This document shows, in pieces, positions 56,750 through 64,000 of a stretch of DNA of 64,000 nt. The notes below the pieces were generated by a model. The model had not been told where the DNA came from, searched no databases, and saw only the letters and a list, made by a program, of their open reading frames with translations. The position numbers were made by a program, and so were the translations under genes. Source of the DNA: Mycetohabitans endofungorum. GTDB taxonomy: Bacteria; Pseudomonadota; Gammaproteobacteria; Burkholderiales; Burkholderiaceae. The DNA lies in the NCBI RefSeq assembly GCF_037477895.1, contig NZ_CP132744.1, positions 2,046,001-2,110,000 of the forward strand. Reading direction: 5' to 3'. Position 1 is the stretch's first letter. Each line of letters begins with the position of its first letter.

Positions 56750-57916
56750 TCTAGCGACTGTCAAGGTTTTATCAATCCCCCGGGAAGCCTACCCAGTGGG
56801 CCGCAGCAGCCCGATCGGCAAAGCGTTCAACCCTGTCATTCAGCTTCCCTTATCCGAATTAAACAAGTCGTTTTTACTTGAATCGCGATATTCAATTATG
56901 AAATGACAGAAATTTTTACCGCTCACCTGCAACAAATTGTAAGTGTTTATGCTGATTCTATTCCGAAGCGGTTTGTGCGACTATTTACGGGAACGATTCG
57001 ATGTAGCAAGAGGCAATATGATGCTGACGCCACTTAAGCACCTTTTCGGCTGGCTACGGCATGATTCTCGCCATGCTGCAGATCGGACCAGCCCTGTGCC
57101 AATCACCGCGCCCGACCCTGCGGGCTTGACCCACTTCGATATGGTTTGGCACAGCAATCACTGGCAAAACCTGTTGTCGGCACCGCTAATGGATGCACGT
57201 CATTACGTGATCGAGGATTGGATGCCAACGACTGGACATTGCACCGCTCAGCGGGTGCCTAGCGCCGTCTCGCCTCACCGCCCACTGGAATAAGTCGACG
57301 GCATCGATGCTGGCTCCGACATCGATGTCGGCTCGTTGGCTTGCACACCACCCGCGGCGTCCCAGCCACCAGTGCAATGGTGCGTCAGTGCGATGGGCGA
57401 CGGCGCAAAAAAAGCGCGATCAAGACGACCGCGCTGATAAGGTTTGGAGATCTTTTCCCGAAGAAAAAGCTGCTAGGGGAAAGCAGTGATTGCAGTATAG
57501 CCAAATCGGCGCATCCCATCGTTAATCAATTCGACAATCCTTTATTGTGGTTGCCGAAACAATGGACGCGACACATTGATTGCCCACTGGTTCCCTTCAT
57601 TTAGCTGTCGTACAAACACAACGGCGAGCGCTCGTCCACCATTGTCGAAATCGAATTGAATCGCTGCTCGGCCTTGCTACACAAGGCTTTGCGGGGCGCC
57701 ACCCATCATTGCGCAGTCGTCAATATATTGTTGCAGAATTCGGAATGTTCGCATCGCGACCTCGTCTTTACACTCTGCCTTTCCAGGAAACAGGTGCGTC
57801 ATCTGGCTAATCGTTTCAATGCCGCACCACTTGAAATACATGCTGCCAACTCACCGGCGGCCTCGTTTCCTCAAAGCTTGGGTAAGATTTCCCATACGTA
57901 TTTGGAGTTCACACAG
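56750..57916. other. Gene-poor, lower-GC stretch before the porin gene
   Basis: About 1.2 kb with no recognisable gene apart from one doubtful short frame listed separately. Base composition is visibly less GC-rich than the surrounding core genes and there are AT-rich segments (for example near 56850-56940 and 57520-57560). The last part (57700-57916) probably holds the porin promoter. I see no transposase, tRNA or repeat that would identify it as a defined mobile element. Confidence 0.5.
57018..57293 (+). CDS. Doubtful hypothetical protein, 91 residues
   Basis: An open frame starting with a tandem ATG preceded by AGAGG. The product begins MMLTPLKHLFGWLRHDSRHA and includes GLTHFDMVWHSNHWQNLLSA. 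I do not recognise it. Length and ribosome site are compatible with a small gene or the N-terminal piece of a decayed one. Chance cannot be excluded. Confidence 0.3.
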   Translation: MMLTPLKHLFGWLRHDSRHAADRTSPVPITAPDPAGLTHFDMVWHSNHWQNLLSAPLMDARHYVIEDWMPTTGHCTAQRVPSAVSPHRPLE

Positions 57917-59065
57917 ATGAAAAAGACTCTCATGGTTGCAGCCCTGTCGGGCATGTTCACGACGGCTGCCCACGCGCAGAGCAGCGTGACGCTGTATGGC
58001 TTGATCGACGCCGGTATCACGTACACGAACAGCCAAGACGGTCGCTCGAACTGGCAGGAAACCAGCGGCTCGGTGAACGGCAGCCGTTGGGGCCTGCGTG
58101 GCGCTGAAGACCTGGGTGGTGGTTTGAAGGCGATCTTCACGCTGGAAAATGGTTTCAGCATCGGCAATGGCGGGGCAAGCCAAGGAGGCCGCCTGTTCGG
58201 CCGCCAAGCCTTTGTCGGTCTCGCGTCGGACCAGTACGGCGCCGTCACGCTCGGCCGCCAATATGATTCCGTCGTTGACTACCTCGGCCCGCTGGCACTG
58301 ACTGGCACGCAATACGGCGGCACGCAGTTCGCGCACCCGTTCGACAACGACAACCTGGACAACTCGTTCCGCGTCAACAACTCGGTGAAGTATCAAAGCC
58401 CGAACTTCGACGGCTTCAAGTTTGGCGCGTTGTACGGCTTCTCGAACCAGGCGGGCAACTTTGCGAACAACCGCGCGTACAGCGTCGGCGCATCGTATAA
58501 CTACGGTCCGTTGAACGTGGCTGCCGCGTACCTGCAGCTGAACAACAGCACACCGAACACTGGTGATCTGTCGTTGGCGTCGTTCAACAAGGGGGGCGCA
58601 GTATCGGATGGCATCACAGGTCTTGCCGGTCGCCAACGCACGTGGGGCGCAGGCTTGAACTACGCGTTCGGCCCGGCAACGGCAGGCTTTGTGTTCACGC
58701 AAACGAAGCTGAACAACCAATTCGGTGTTGCAAACTCGTCGGACTCATTTGAAGGAGTTGCCAGCAGCGACGTGCGCTTCAACAACTATGAAGTCAACGG
58801 CCGCTACAACCTGACGCCAGCATTGAGCGTCGCGGGTGCGTACACGTACACCGACGGCAAGCTGAACGGCGAATCGCCGAAGTGGCATCAATTCAGCCTG
58901 CAAACCGCGTACGCGCTGTCCAAGCGGACCGATGTGTACCTGCAGGGTGAGTACCAAAAGGTTGTCCAAAGCAAAACTGGCTTCACCGCGGAAATCAACG
59001 GCCTGGCTCCGTCGTCGTTTGACAAGCAAGTCGCTGTGACCGCTGGCCTGCGTCACCGCTTCTAA
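57917..59065 (+). CDS. Gram-negative general porin (OmpC-like, Burkholderia type)
   Basis: Trimeric outer-membrane diffusion channel. The start at 57917 (MKKTLMVAALSGMFTTAAHAQ) gives a clear signal peptide and 382 residues. The mature start SSVTLYGLIDAGITYTNSQ is the classical betaproteobacterial porin N-terminus. SRWGLRGAEDLGGGLKAIFTLENGF, FGRQAFVGL, YGAVTLGRQYD and the C-terminal VTAGLRHRF with terminal Phe (BamA recognition) confirm it. The reading frame extends upstream without similarity. A strong terminator follows. Confidence 0.95.
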   Translation: MKKTLMVAALSGMFTTAAHAQSSVTLYGLIDAGITYTNSQDGRSNWQETSGSVNGSRWGLRGAEDLGGGLKAIFTLENGFSIGNGGASQGGRLFGRQAFVGLASDQYGAVTLGRQYDSVVDYLGPLALTGTQYGGTQFAHPFDNDNLDNSFRVNNSVKYQSPNFDGFKFGALYGFSNQAGNFANNRAYSVGASYNYGPLNVAAAYLQLNNSTPNTGDLSLASFNKGGAVSDGITGLAGRQRTWGAGLNYAFGPATAGFVFTQTKLNNQFGVANSSDSFEGVASSDVRFNNYEVNGRYNLTPALSVAGAYTYTDGKLNGESPKWHQFSLQTAYALSKRTDVYLQGEYQKVVQSKTGFTAEINGLAPSSFDKQVAVTAGLRHRF

Positions 59066-59107
59066 GCTTAAAGCGGACAGGACGCTAGTTGTCCTGTGCA
59101 CTAGTCC

Positions 59108-59134
59108 AAAAGGCGCCTTCGGGCGCCTTTTTTT
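59108..59134 (+). terminator. Bidirectional terminator between porin and greB
   Basis: AAAAGGCGCC and GGCGCCTTTT pair around a TTCG tetraloop, followed by more T. The A-tract on the other side lets it also serve greB from the minus strand. Confidence 0.92.
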
Positions 59135-59224
59135 ACGATCTATCACTCTGCCGCGAGCGCTGTCATGACAGCAGCCCGCGAGCGCTCGTGACAGTAGCCC
59201 GCGTACAGCGACACCCGCACGCAC

Positions 59225-59785
59225 TCAGTGCGTAGCAGCCGGATAGTGCACGTCGAGAACATCGATTTGCTCAATCCCGCCTGGCGTGTGTAGTGGCACG
59301 GTGTCCCCGATCCGCGCTTTCAACAGCGCCCGCGCAATCGGCGAGATCCAACTAACTCGCCCCCGATCCAGATCCACCTCATCGACGCCGACAATGGTGA
59401 TCCGATTCTCGGTGCCATCGGATGTTGCATAGTGGACTGTTGCACCAAAGAATACCTGGTCAGTGTTTTCCTGCCGGCTGCTGTCAACGACCTCGGCTAA
59501 GTCAAGCCGCTTAGTCAGGAAACGGATGCGCCGGTCGATCTGGCGCAAACGCCGCTTGCCATAAATATAGTCGCCGTTTTCAGACCGGTCGCCGTTCGAC
59601 GCGGCCCACGATACCATGCGCACGACCTCGGGCCGCTCGACGTCGATCAATTGCAGCAACTCGTCCTTCAGGCGGCGGTAACCCTCAGGCGTCGTATAGT
59701 TTTTTGCGCCAGTCGGCATTTCCGGTTGCGGCAGGTCGTCGTCTTGCGCCGAATCATCGCTTTCCTTCACAAATGCCTTGTTCAT
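59225..59785 (-). CDS. greB: Transcription elongation factor GreB
   Basis: Rescues backtracked RNA polymerase by stimulating cleavage of the nascent transcript. 186 residues. An N-terminal 30-residue acidic extension precedes the coiled coil (YTTPEGYRRLKDELLQLIDVERPEVVRMVSWA). The loop tip GDRSENGDYIYGKRRLRQID carries the acidic pair that reaches the polymerase active site, in the GreB form. The C-terminal FKBP-like domain ends GGIEQIDVLDVHYP. Confidence 0.94.
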   Translation of the reverse strand: MNKAFVKESDDSAQDDDLPQPEMPTGAKNYTTPEGYRRLKDELLQLIDVERPEVVRMVSWAASNGDRSENGDYIYGKRRLRQIDRRIRFLTKRLDLAEVVDSSRQENTDQVFFGATVHYATSDGTENRITIVGVDEVDLDRGRVSWISPIARALLKARIGDTVPLHTPGGIEQIDVLDVHYPAATH

Positions 59786-59946
59786 TGTGCGACTCGACTG
59801 AAACTATGGAATGTCCTTTTGACTATTATACGAACGAGCAAACGCTTCATGGCCGGCATCCGGCGTCTGCTCATCACCGGCATGCAAAAAAAATCGCGCC
59901 AGGGGCTTCACATCTTCAAAGAAGTTGCTATAATTTCACTTCTTCG

Positions 59947-60023
59947 CGCGGCTGTAGCTCAGTTGGATAGAGTACTTGGCTACGAACCAAGGGGTCGTGG
60001 GTTCGAATCCTGCCAGCCGCGCC
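59947..60023 (+). tRNA. tRNA-Arg (anticodon ACG)
   Basis: Acceptor GCGGCTG pairs perfectly with CAGCCGC, followed by G and encoded CCA. The anticodon arm is CTTGG-CTACGAA-CCAAG (anticodon ACG, which is edited to ICG). The T-arm contains GGTTCGAATCC. A terminator follows within ten bases. Confidence 0.97.
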
Positions 60024-60030
60024 ACTTTTT

Positions 60031-60060
60031 TAAAAAGGCCTTCCAACCGGAAGGCCTTTT
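60031..60060 (+). terminator. Rho-independent terminator after tRNA-Arg
   Basis: AAAAAGGCCTTCC and GGAAGGCCTTTTT form a perfect 13-base stem with an AACC loop. It is symmetric and may act in both directions. Confidence 0.93.
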
Positions 60061-60172
60061 TGCTTTGTGTCACACGAACGGATATCGCGCCGCACGAGAA
60101 GCCGTCCAGCGGCAACCCGTAGCACTGGCAGTATGCTGCGAACAGCCGGGGTGTACGAACTCCCGTTACGCG

Positions 60173-62641
60173 TCAATAGTCACCGCGGTCACGCTCGATG
60201 CGCATTCCACCGTCGTGCCGATGGTGGCCGTCGTCGGACGCCCGCTCACGGCCAATCCGGATCACATCGGGATTGGTCCGAGTACGCCGGATCACATTCG
60301 CCAAATGGACCCGGTCACTGACCTGAATTAGGAAGCGCAGCGCCATCGATTCTTGGGCCAGATCCTCATCCATCGCCACGTGCACGATATTCGCATCGGC
60401 GGCCGTGATATCGGCGGCCACGCGTGCAAAAACGCCACGCGTGTTCTTCACTAGCACCTTGACCGCCACATCGAACAAACGTCCCGGCTGCGGCGCCCAC
60501 GCGACATCGATCCAGCGGCCGGGATCGCGCCGATGAATACGCTGCGCGACACGGCAATCGGTCGTATGGATCGACATGCCGAGGCCCATTCCAATGTAGC
60601 CCATGATGTCGTCGCCGGGAATCGGCCGACAGCAAGGCGACAGTTGCACCGCCATCCCTTCTGTCCCGGTGATCCATACCGGCGGTCCGCCGCTGGCATG
60701 AGCCGGCGCATCGGAGCGCGGGTGCTCGTCGGAGTCCCCGTCACGGCCACTAAGCAACAATTCGATCCGCTTGGCGAGCACCGCTGCGATGCGCCGTCCC
60801 AACCCGATATCGGCGAATACTTCCTGCTGCGACTTATTGCCAGTCGAGTGCGCGATCTTGTCCCAGATCTCCGGCGTGACTTCAGCAAGTGACAGCCCAT
60901 ACGCCTTGAGCACCTGTTCCACGAGCCGCTCACCGAGTTGCACCGACTCGTTCAAGCGCATCGTCTTCAGATAATGGCGAATCGCCGAACGCGCCTTGCC
61001 GGTCCGGACAAACCCCAGCCAAGCCGGGTTCGGCTTCGAGTACGGCGCCGTGATGACCTCGACGATATCGCCACTCTTAAGCTCGGTGCGCAACGGCAAC
61101 AACTCGTTGTTAATCTTGACGGCAACGCACTGGTTACCCAGATCGCTATGCACTGAATACGCGAAGTCCAGCGCAGTCGCGCCACGCGGCAGCGCCATGA
61201 TCTTCGATTTGGGCGTGAACACGTAGACCGCGTCTGGAAACAGGTCGATCTTCACGTGCTCGAGGAACTCGCTGGAATCGCCTGCCTCGCTCTGGATGTC
61301 GAGCAACGACTTGAGCCACTGGTGCGCCCGCTTTTGCACGTCATTCAGATCCGCGCTGCCGTTCTTGTACATCCAATGTGCCGCAACGCCCGCCTCGGCG
61401 ATCTCATGCATCTTCAGCGTGCGGATTTGGAACTCGATGGGCGTGCCAAATGGGCCGACCAGCGTGGTATGCAGTGACTGGTATCCGTTGACCTTCGGAA
61501 TCGCAATGTAGTCCTTGAACTTGCCCGGCACCGGCTTGTACAACGAATGCAATACACCGACCGTCATATAGCATTCTATCGGCGTGTCGACGACCACACG
61601 AAAACCGTACACGTCGAGCACCTGCGAAAACGACAACTGCTTGTCGCGCATCTTTCGATAAATGCTGTAAATCGTTTTTTCGCGCCCGGTCACGTCAGCA
61701 TCGATCTTCGCGTCGGCCAGCGAACGCTGCACCGCCTCGAGGATCTTGCCAACTACCTCTCGCCGGTTGCCGCGCGCCGCCTTGACGGCCTTCTCAAGGG
61801 TCGCATACCGGCGCGGATTGAAATTCGCGAAACTTAGCTCCTGTAGCTCACGATACGTGTTGTTGAGGCCGAGCCGATGCGCAATCGGTGCATAAATATC
61901 GATCGTCTCGCGCGCCACCCGCCGACGTTTTTCAGGCGGCACCGCACCGAGCGTGCGCATATTGTGCCGCCGGTCAGCAAGCTTGATCAGGATGACGCGC
62001 ACGTCCCGCGCCATCGCAAGCAACATCTTACGGAAATTCTCCGCCTGCGCCTCCTCGCGGTTGCGGAATTCCATCTTGTCCAACTTGGACAGCCCGTCGA
62101 CCAGCTCAGCCACCTTCGGCCCGAAACGCTCAGCCAGTTCCGTCTTTGTGACGCCCTGGTCCTCCATCACGTCGTGCAGCAGCGCGGCCATGATCGACTG
62201 CGAGTCCAGCTTCCAGCCGGCGCAGATCTCGGCCACTGCCACTGGGTGCGTGATGTACGGCTCGCCGCTTTGCCGGTATTGGCCTAGGTGGGCCTCGTCG
62301 CTGAAGTGAAACGCGGCCTTGATCTCCTTGATCTCGGCCGGCGTCATGTATGAGCCCAACTCTTCGGTCAGCTTCGCGATCGATACGACTTCGTGCTTGC
62401 GTGGCTGCTCGGGCGTGGCGGTCGGACCGAACAAGTGCCGAAACGATTGTTCGAGCACTGCATCGATGTACGCGCGTGCAGGCGACGTTTTGCTCGCCAT
62501 GCCAGCGCCGCCCGCAGCGTCCGCGCCGGTCGGCGACGTGGACGGGCGTTTCGTCCCGGCCTGAGGACGCCGTGCCGCGGCCTCGTCATCCGCGCGCGCG
62601 GCGCACGACAACGTGGAGGCGTGCGATGGATTGGAACTCAT
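60173..62641 (-). CDS. spoT: Bifunctional (p)ppGpp synthetase/hydrolase SpoT
   Basis: Makes and degrades the stringent alarmone. 822 residues, longer than E. coli SpoT owing to an N-terminal extension of about 70 residues; MASKTSPARAY at 62500 is an alternative start. The HD hydrolase is intact (YITHPVAVAEI, AALLHDVMEDQG). The synthetase has DVYGFRVVVDT and KDYIAIPKVNGYQSLHTTL, so both activities are expected. TGS (VYVFTPKSKIMALPRGATALDF) and a C-terminal ACT domain follow. It is in the usual gmk-rpoZ-spoT order. Confidence 0.95.
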   Translation of the reverse strand: MSSNPSHASTLSCAARADDEAAARRPQAGTKRPSTSPTGADAAGGAGMASKTSPARAYIDAVLEQSFRHLFGPTATPEQPRKHEVVSIAKLTEELGSYMTPAEIKEIKAAFHFSDEAHLGQYRQSGEPYITHPVAVAEICAGWKLDSQSIMAALLHDVMEDQGVTKTELAERFGPKVAELVDGLSKLDKMEFRNREEAQAENFRKMLLAMARDVRVILIKLADRRHNMRTLGAVPPEKRRRVARETIDIYAPIAHRLGLNNTYRELQELSFANFNPRRYATLEKAVKAARGNRREVVGKILEAVQRSLADAKIDADVTGREKTIYSIYRKMRDKQLSFSQVLDVYGFRVVVDTPIECYMTVGVLHSLYKPVPGKFKDYIAIPKVNGYQSLHTTLVGPFGTPIEFQIRTLKMHEIAEAGVAAHWMYKNGSADLNDVQKRAHQWLKSLLDIQSEAGDSSEFLEHVKIDLFPDAVYVFTPKSKIMALPRGATALDFAYSVHSDLGNQCVAVKINNELLPLRTELKSGDIVEVITAPYSKPNPAWLGFVRTGKARSAIRHYLKTMRLNESVQLGERLVEQVLKAYGLSLAEVTPEIWDKIAHSTGNKSQQEVFADIGLGRRIAAVLAKRIELLLSGRDGDSDEHPRSDAPAHASGGPPVWITGTEGMAVQLSPCCRPIPGDDIMGYIGMGLGMSIHTTDCRVAQRIHRRDPGRWIDVAWAPQPGRLFDVAVKVLVKNTRGVFARVAADITAADANIVHVAMDEDLAQESMALRFLIQVSDRVHLANVIRRTRTNPDVIRIGRERASDDGHHRHDGGMRIERDRGDY

Positions 62642-62691
62642 TTGCGCCTCCAGGTGTGTTGCGTTGTGTCGTCACATGGCGGGCGTGCCGG

Positions 62692-62895
62692 TCAGACCGG
62701 CACTTTCTTCAACATCTCGATGCCGACCTTTCCTTCGGCAATCTCGCGCAACGCGAGTACCGTCGGCTTATCCTTGCTTTCGATCTTCGGTGTGTGGCCC
62801 TGCGCGAGTTGGCGCGCACGATACGTCGCCGCAAGCGCAAGCTCGAAGCGGTTCGGGATATTTTCCAGGCAGTCTTCGACGGTAATGCGAGCCAT
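62692..62895 (-). CDS. rpoZ: RNA polymerase omega subunit
   Basis: 67-residue subunit that chaperones beta-prime and forms part of ppGpp site 1. [20 protein letters not shown] and [13 protein letters not shown] are the family N-terminal motifs. It lies between gmk and spoT, 25 and 50 bases away, the standard operon. Confidence 0.95.
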   Translation of the reverse strand: MARITVEDCLENIPNRFELALAATYRARQLAQGHTPKIESKDKPTVLALREIAEGKVGIEMLKKVPV

Positions 62896-62920
62896 ATTGG
62901 AATTCCTTGTTGCTATAAAT

Positions 62921-63604
62921 CTATTTTAACTCACCGCACGATCCATCCGCCTGCGATGAGTGGATGCCCAACTCGACGAATAGCTTCTCGTGACGTGCGC
63001 GCTGCGATGCGAAACGCAGCCGTGTCGCGGCGACCACAGTCTGCATTTCGGTTAACGTACGATCGAAATGCTCGTTGATCAATACATATTCGAATTCGGG
63101 CGCATGCGAGATCTCGCTGCCAGCGGCCAGCAGCCGGCGCACGATCACGTTCGGCTCGTCCTGTCCACGCTTGCGCAGACGCTCCTCGAGCGCATCGAGC
63201 GACGGCGGCAGAATAAAGACGCCGACCGCGTTTCGGAACTGCTTGCGCACCTGCTGCGCGCCCTGCCAATCGATTTCCAGCAGCACGTCCACGCCACGCT
63301 TCATCTGCTCCTCGATCCACACGCGTGATGTGCCATAGTAGTTGCCATGGACTTCGGCACTCTCGAGGAATTCACCCCGGGCATGGCGCTCTAGGAAATC
63401 AGACGTCGGGATGAAATGATATTGAACGCCGTTCGTCTCGTTCGGCCTCGGTGGCCGGGTGGTGTACGACACCGACAGCCGGATCGACGGGTCGCGCGCC
63501 AATAGCGCGTTGACCAGCGTCGACTTGCCCGCGCCGGACGGCGCGACCACCATGAACAGGTTACCGGGATATTCTGCAGTATAGGGATTGAGATTGTTCG
63601 TCAT
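62921..63604 (-). CDS. gmk: Guanylate kinase
   Basis: Phosphorylates GMP to GDP. The 227 residues have the P-loop [17 protein letters not shown]. The GMP-binding segment is [21 protein letters not shown] with [15 protein letters not shown], and [17 protein letters not shown] is conserved. The C-terminal ~20 residues ([18 protein letters not shown]) are a lineage-specific tail. Nine bases follow yicC. Confidence 0.95.
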   Translation of the reverse strand: MTNNLNPYTAEYPGNLFMVVAPSGAGKSTLVNALLARDPSIRLSVSYTTRPPRPNETNGVQYHFIPTSDFLERHARGEFLESAEVHGNYYGTSRVWIEEQMKRGVDVLLEIDWQGAQQVRKQFRNAVGVFILPPSLDALEERLRKRGQDEPNVIVRRLLAAGSEISHAPEFEYVLINEHFDRTLTEMQTVVAATRLRFASQRARHEKLFVELGIHSSQADGSCGELK

Positions 63605-63613
63605 CGTGTCGGA

Positions 63614-64000
63614 CTACTCCAAATTCTGAACTTGCTCACGCATCTGCTCAATCAGCAGCTTCAGCGTCATCGACGCGTCAGCCAGTTCTTTCGCCGCGGC
63701 CTTGGACCCTAGCGTGTTCGCTTCCCGGTTCAGTTCCTGCATCATGAAATCGAGCCGCTTGCCAACCCGGCCGCCCTTTTCAATCACGTGGCGAGTCTCG
63801 GCCAAATGCGTACTCAGCCGCGACAGCTCCTCGGCGATGTCGATTCGGATGCCGTACATTGTCACCTCTTGACGGATCCGTTCAGCGATTTCCTCGCGCG
63901 AGACAAGTTGTGGCGAGCCGTCCGACGCCGCCACGCCGAGCGCTGCTTGCAGCCGCTCAACAATCTTTTGCTGATGACGCGCGATCAGCTCGGGCACCAA
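63614..64000 (-). CDS. yicC: YicC-family endoribonuclease (N-terminus outside window)
   Basis: Only the C-terminal 128 residues lie in the window; the gene continues past the right edge. LSRLSTHLAETRHVIEKGGRVGKRLDFMMQELNREANTLGSKA is the DUF1732/YicC C-terminal signature, followed by MTLKLLIEQMREQVQNLE. E. coli YicC is a stress-linked RNase. It heads the yicC-gmk-rpoZ-spoT order. Confidence 0.92.
   Translation of the reverse strand: MVPELIARHQQKIVERLQAALGVAASDGSPQLVSREEIAERIRQEVTMYGIRIDIAEELSRLSTHLAETRHVIEKGGRVGKRLDFMMQELNREANTLGSKAAAKELADASMTLKLLIEQMREQVQNLE

Overview
This is a GC-rich betaproteobacterial chromosome segment of the Burkholderia type. The evidence is the gene order (rpsA-cmk-aroA-tyrA-pheA-serC beside gyrA and an OmpA-family gene), the tmRNA tag ANDETYALAA, the general porin, and the spoT-rpoZ-gmk-yicC block. 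Several genes survive only as short remnants inside otherwise ordinary operons (hisC, xdhC, a cation-efflux gene, a glutamine-amidotransferase-like gene), and metE has lost zinc ligands. That pattern suggests a host-associated lineage with a shrinking genome, such as Mycetohabitans (the former Burkholderia rhizoxinica group). The genus is my inference and is not proven by this window.

Layout. 1-9.8 kb: methionine importer metNIQ, a deacetylase-like hydrolase, mltB, cysM, a ComEA-like protein, then hldD, rfaE (heptose kinase) and ugd for LPS and polysaccharide precursors. 9.9-13.8 kb: lapB, lapA, ihfB, rpsA. 13.9-19.5 kb: cmk and aromatic/serine genes aroA, tyrA, (hisC remnant), pheA, serC. 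19.6-25.9 kb: DUF2059 protein, gyrA, OmpA-family protein with a repeated tail, ubiG, gph. 26.0-28.5 kb: ssrA (tmRNA), followed by a lower-GC accessory block with a PrlF-YhaV toxin-antitoxin pair and an unrecognised protein carrying 18-residue repeats.

28.6-35.3 kb: a ModE-like regulator divergent from the soluble NAD-linked formate dehydrogenase operon fdsGBA-D, without fdsC/fdhD in its usual place. 35.5-41.8 kb: crcB, an FAD monooxygenase, an MHS-type MFS transporter, an amidase and dsbB, with two gene remnants between them. 42.0-44.7 kb: xdhC remnant, adenine/adenosine deaminase and a purine permease, i.e. purine salvage after loss of xanthine oxidation. 44.7-46.3 kb: a yybP-ykoY manganese riboswitch driving a GDT1-family exporter, then a DUF4136 lipoprotein.

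46.5-53.9 kb: pepN, metE/metR (divergent) and fbp. 54-60 kb: tRNA-Thr(CGT), a 48-residue small ORF, a DnaQ/GIY-YIG fusion nuclease, a cold-shock gene with a strong promoter and long leader, a gene-poor stretch of about 1.3 kb, a porin, greB and tRNA-Arg(ACG). 60.1-64 kb: spoT, rpoZ, gmk and the C-terminal part of yicC.

Most of the window is ordinary core genome. The most interesting points are the repeat protein next to ssrA, the MetE lacking conserved zinc ligands, the manganese riboswitch, and the set of gene remnants that record operon-by-operon decay.
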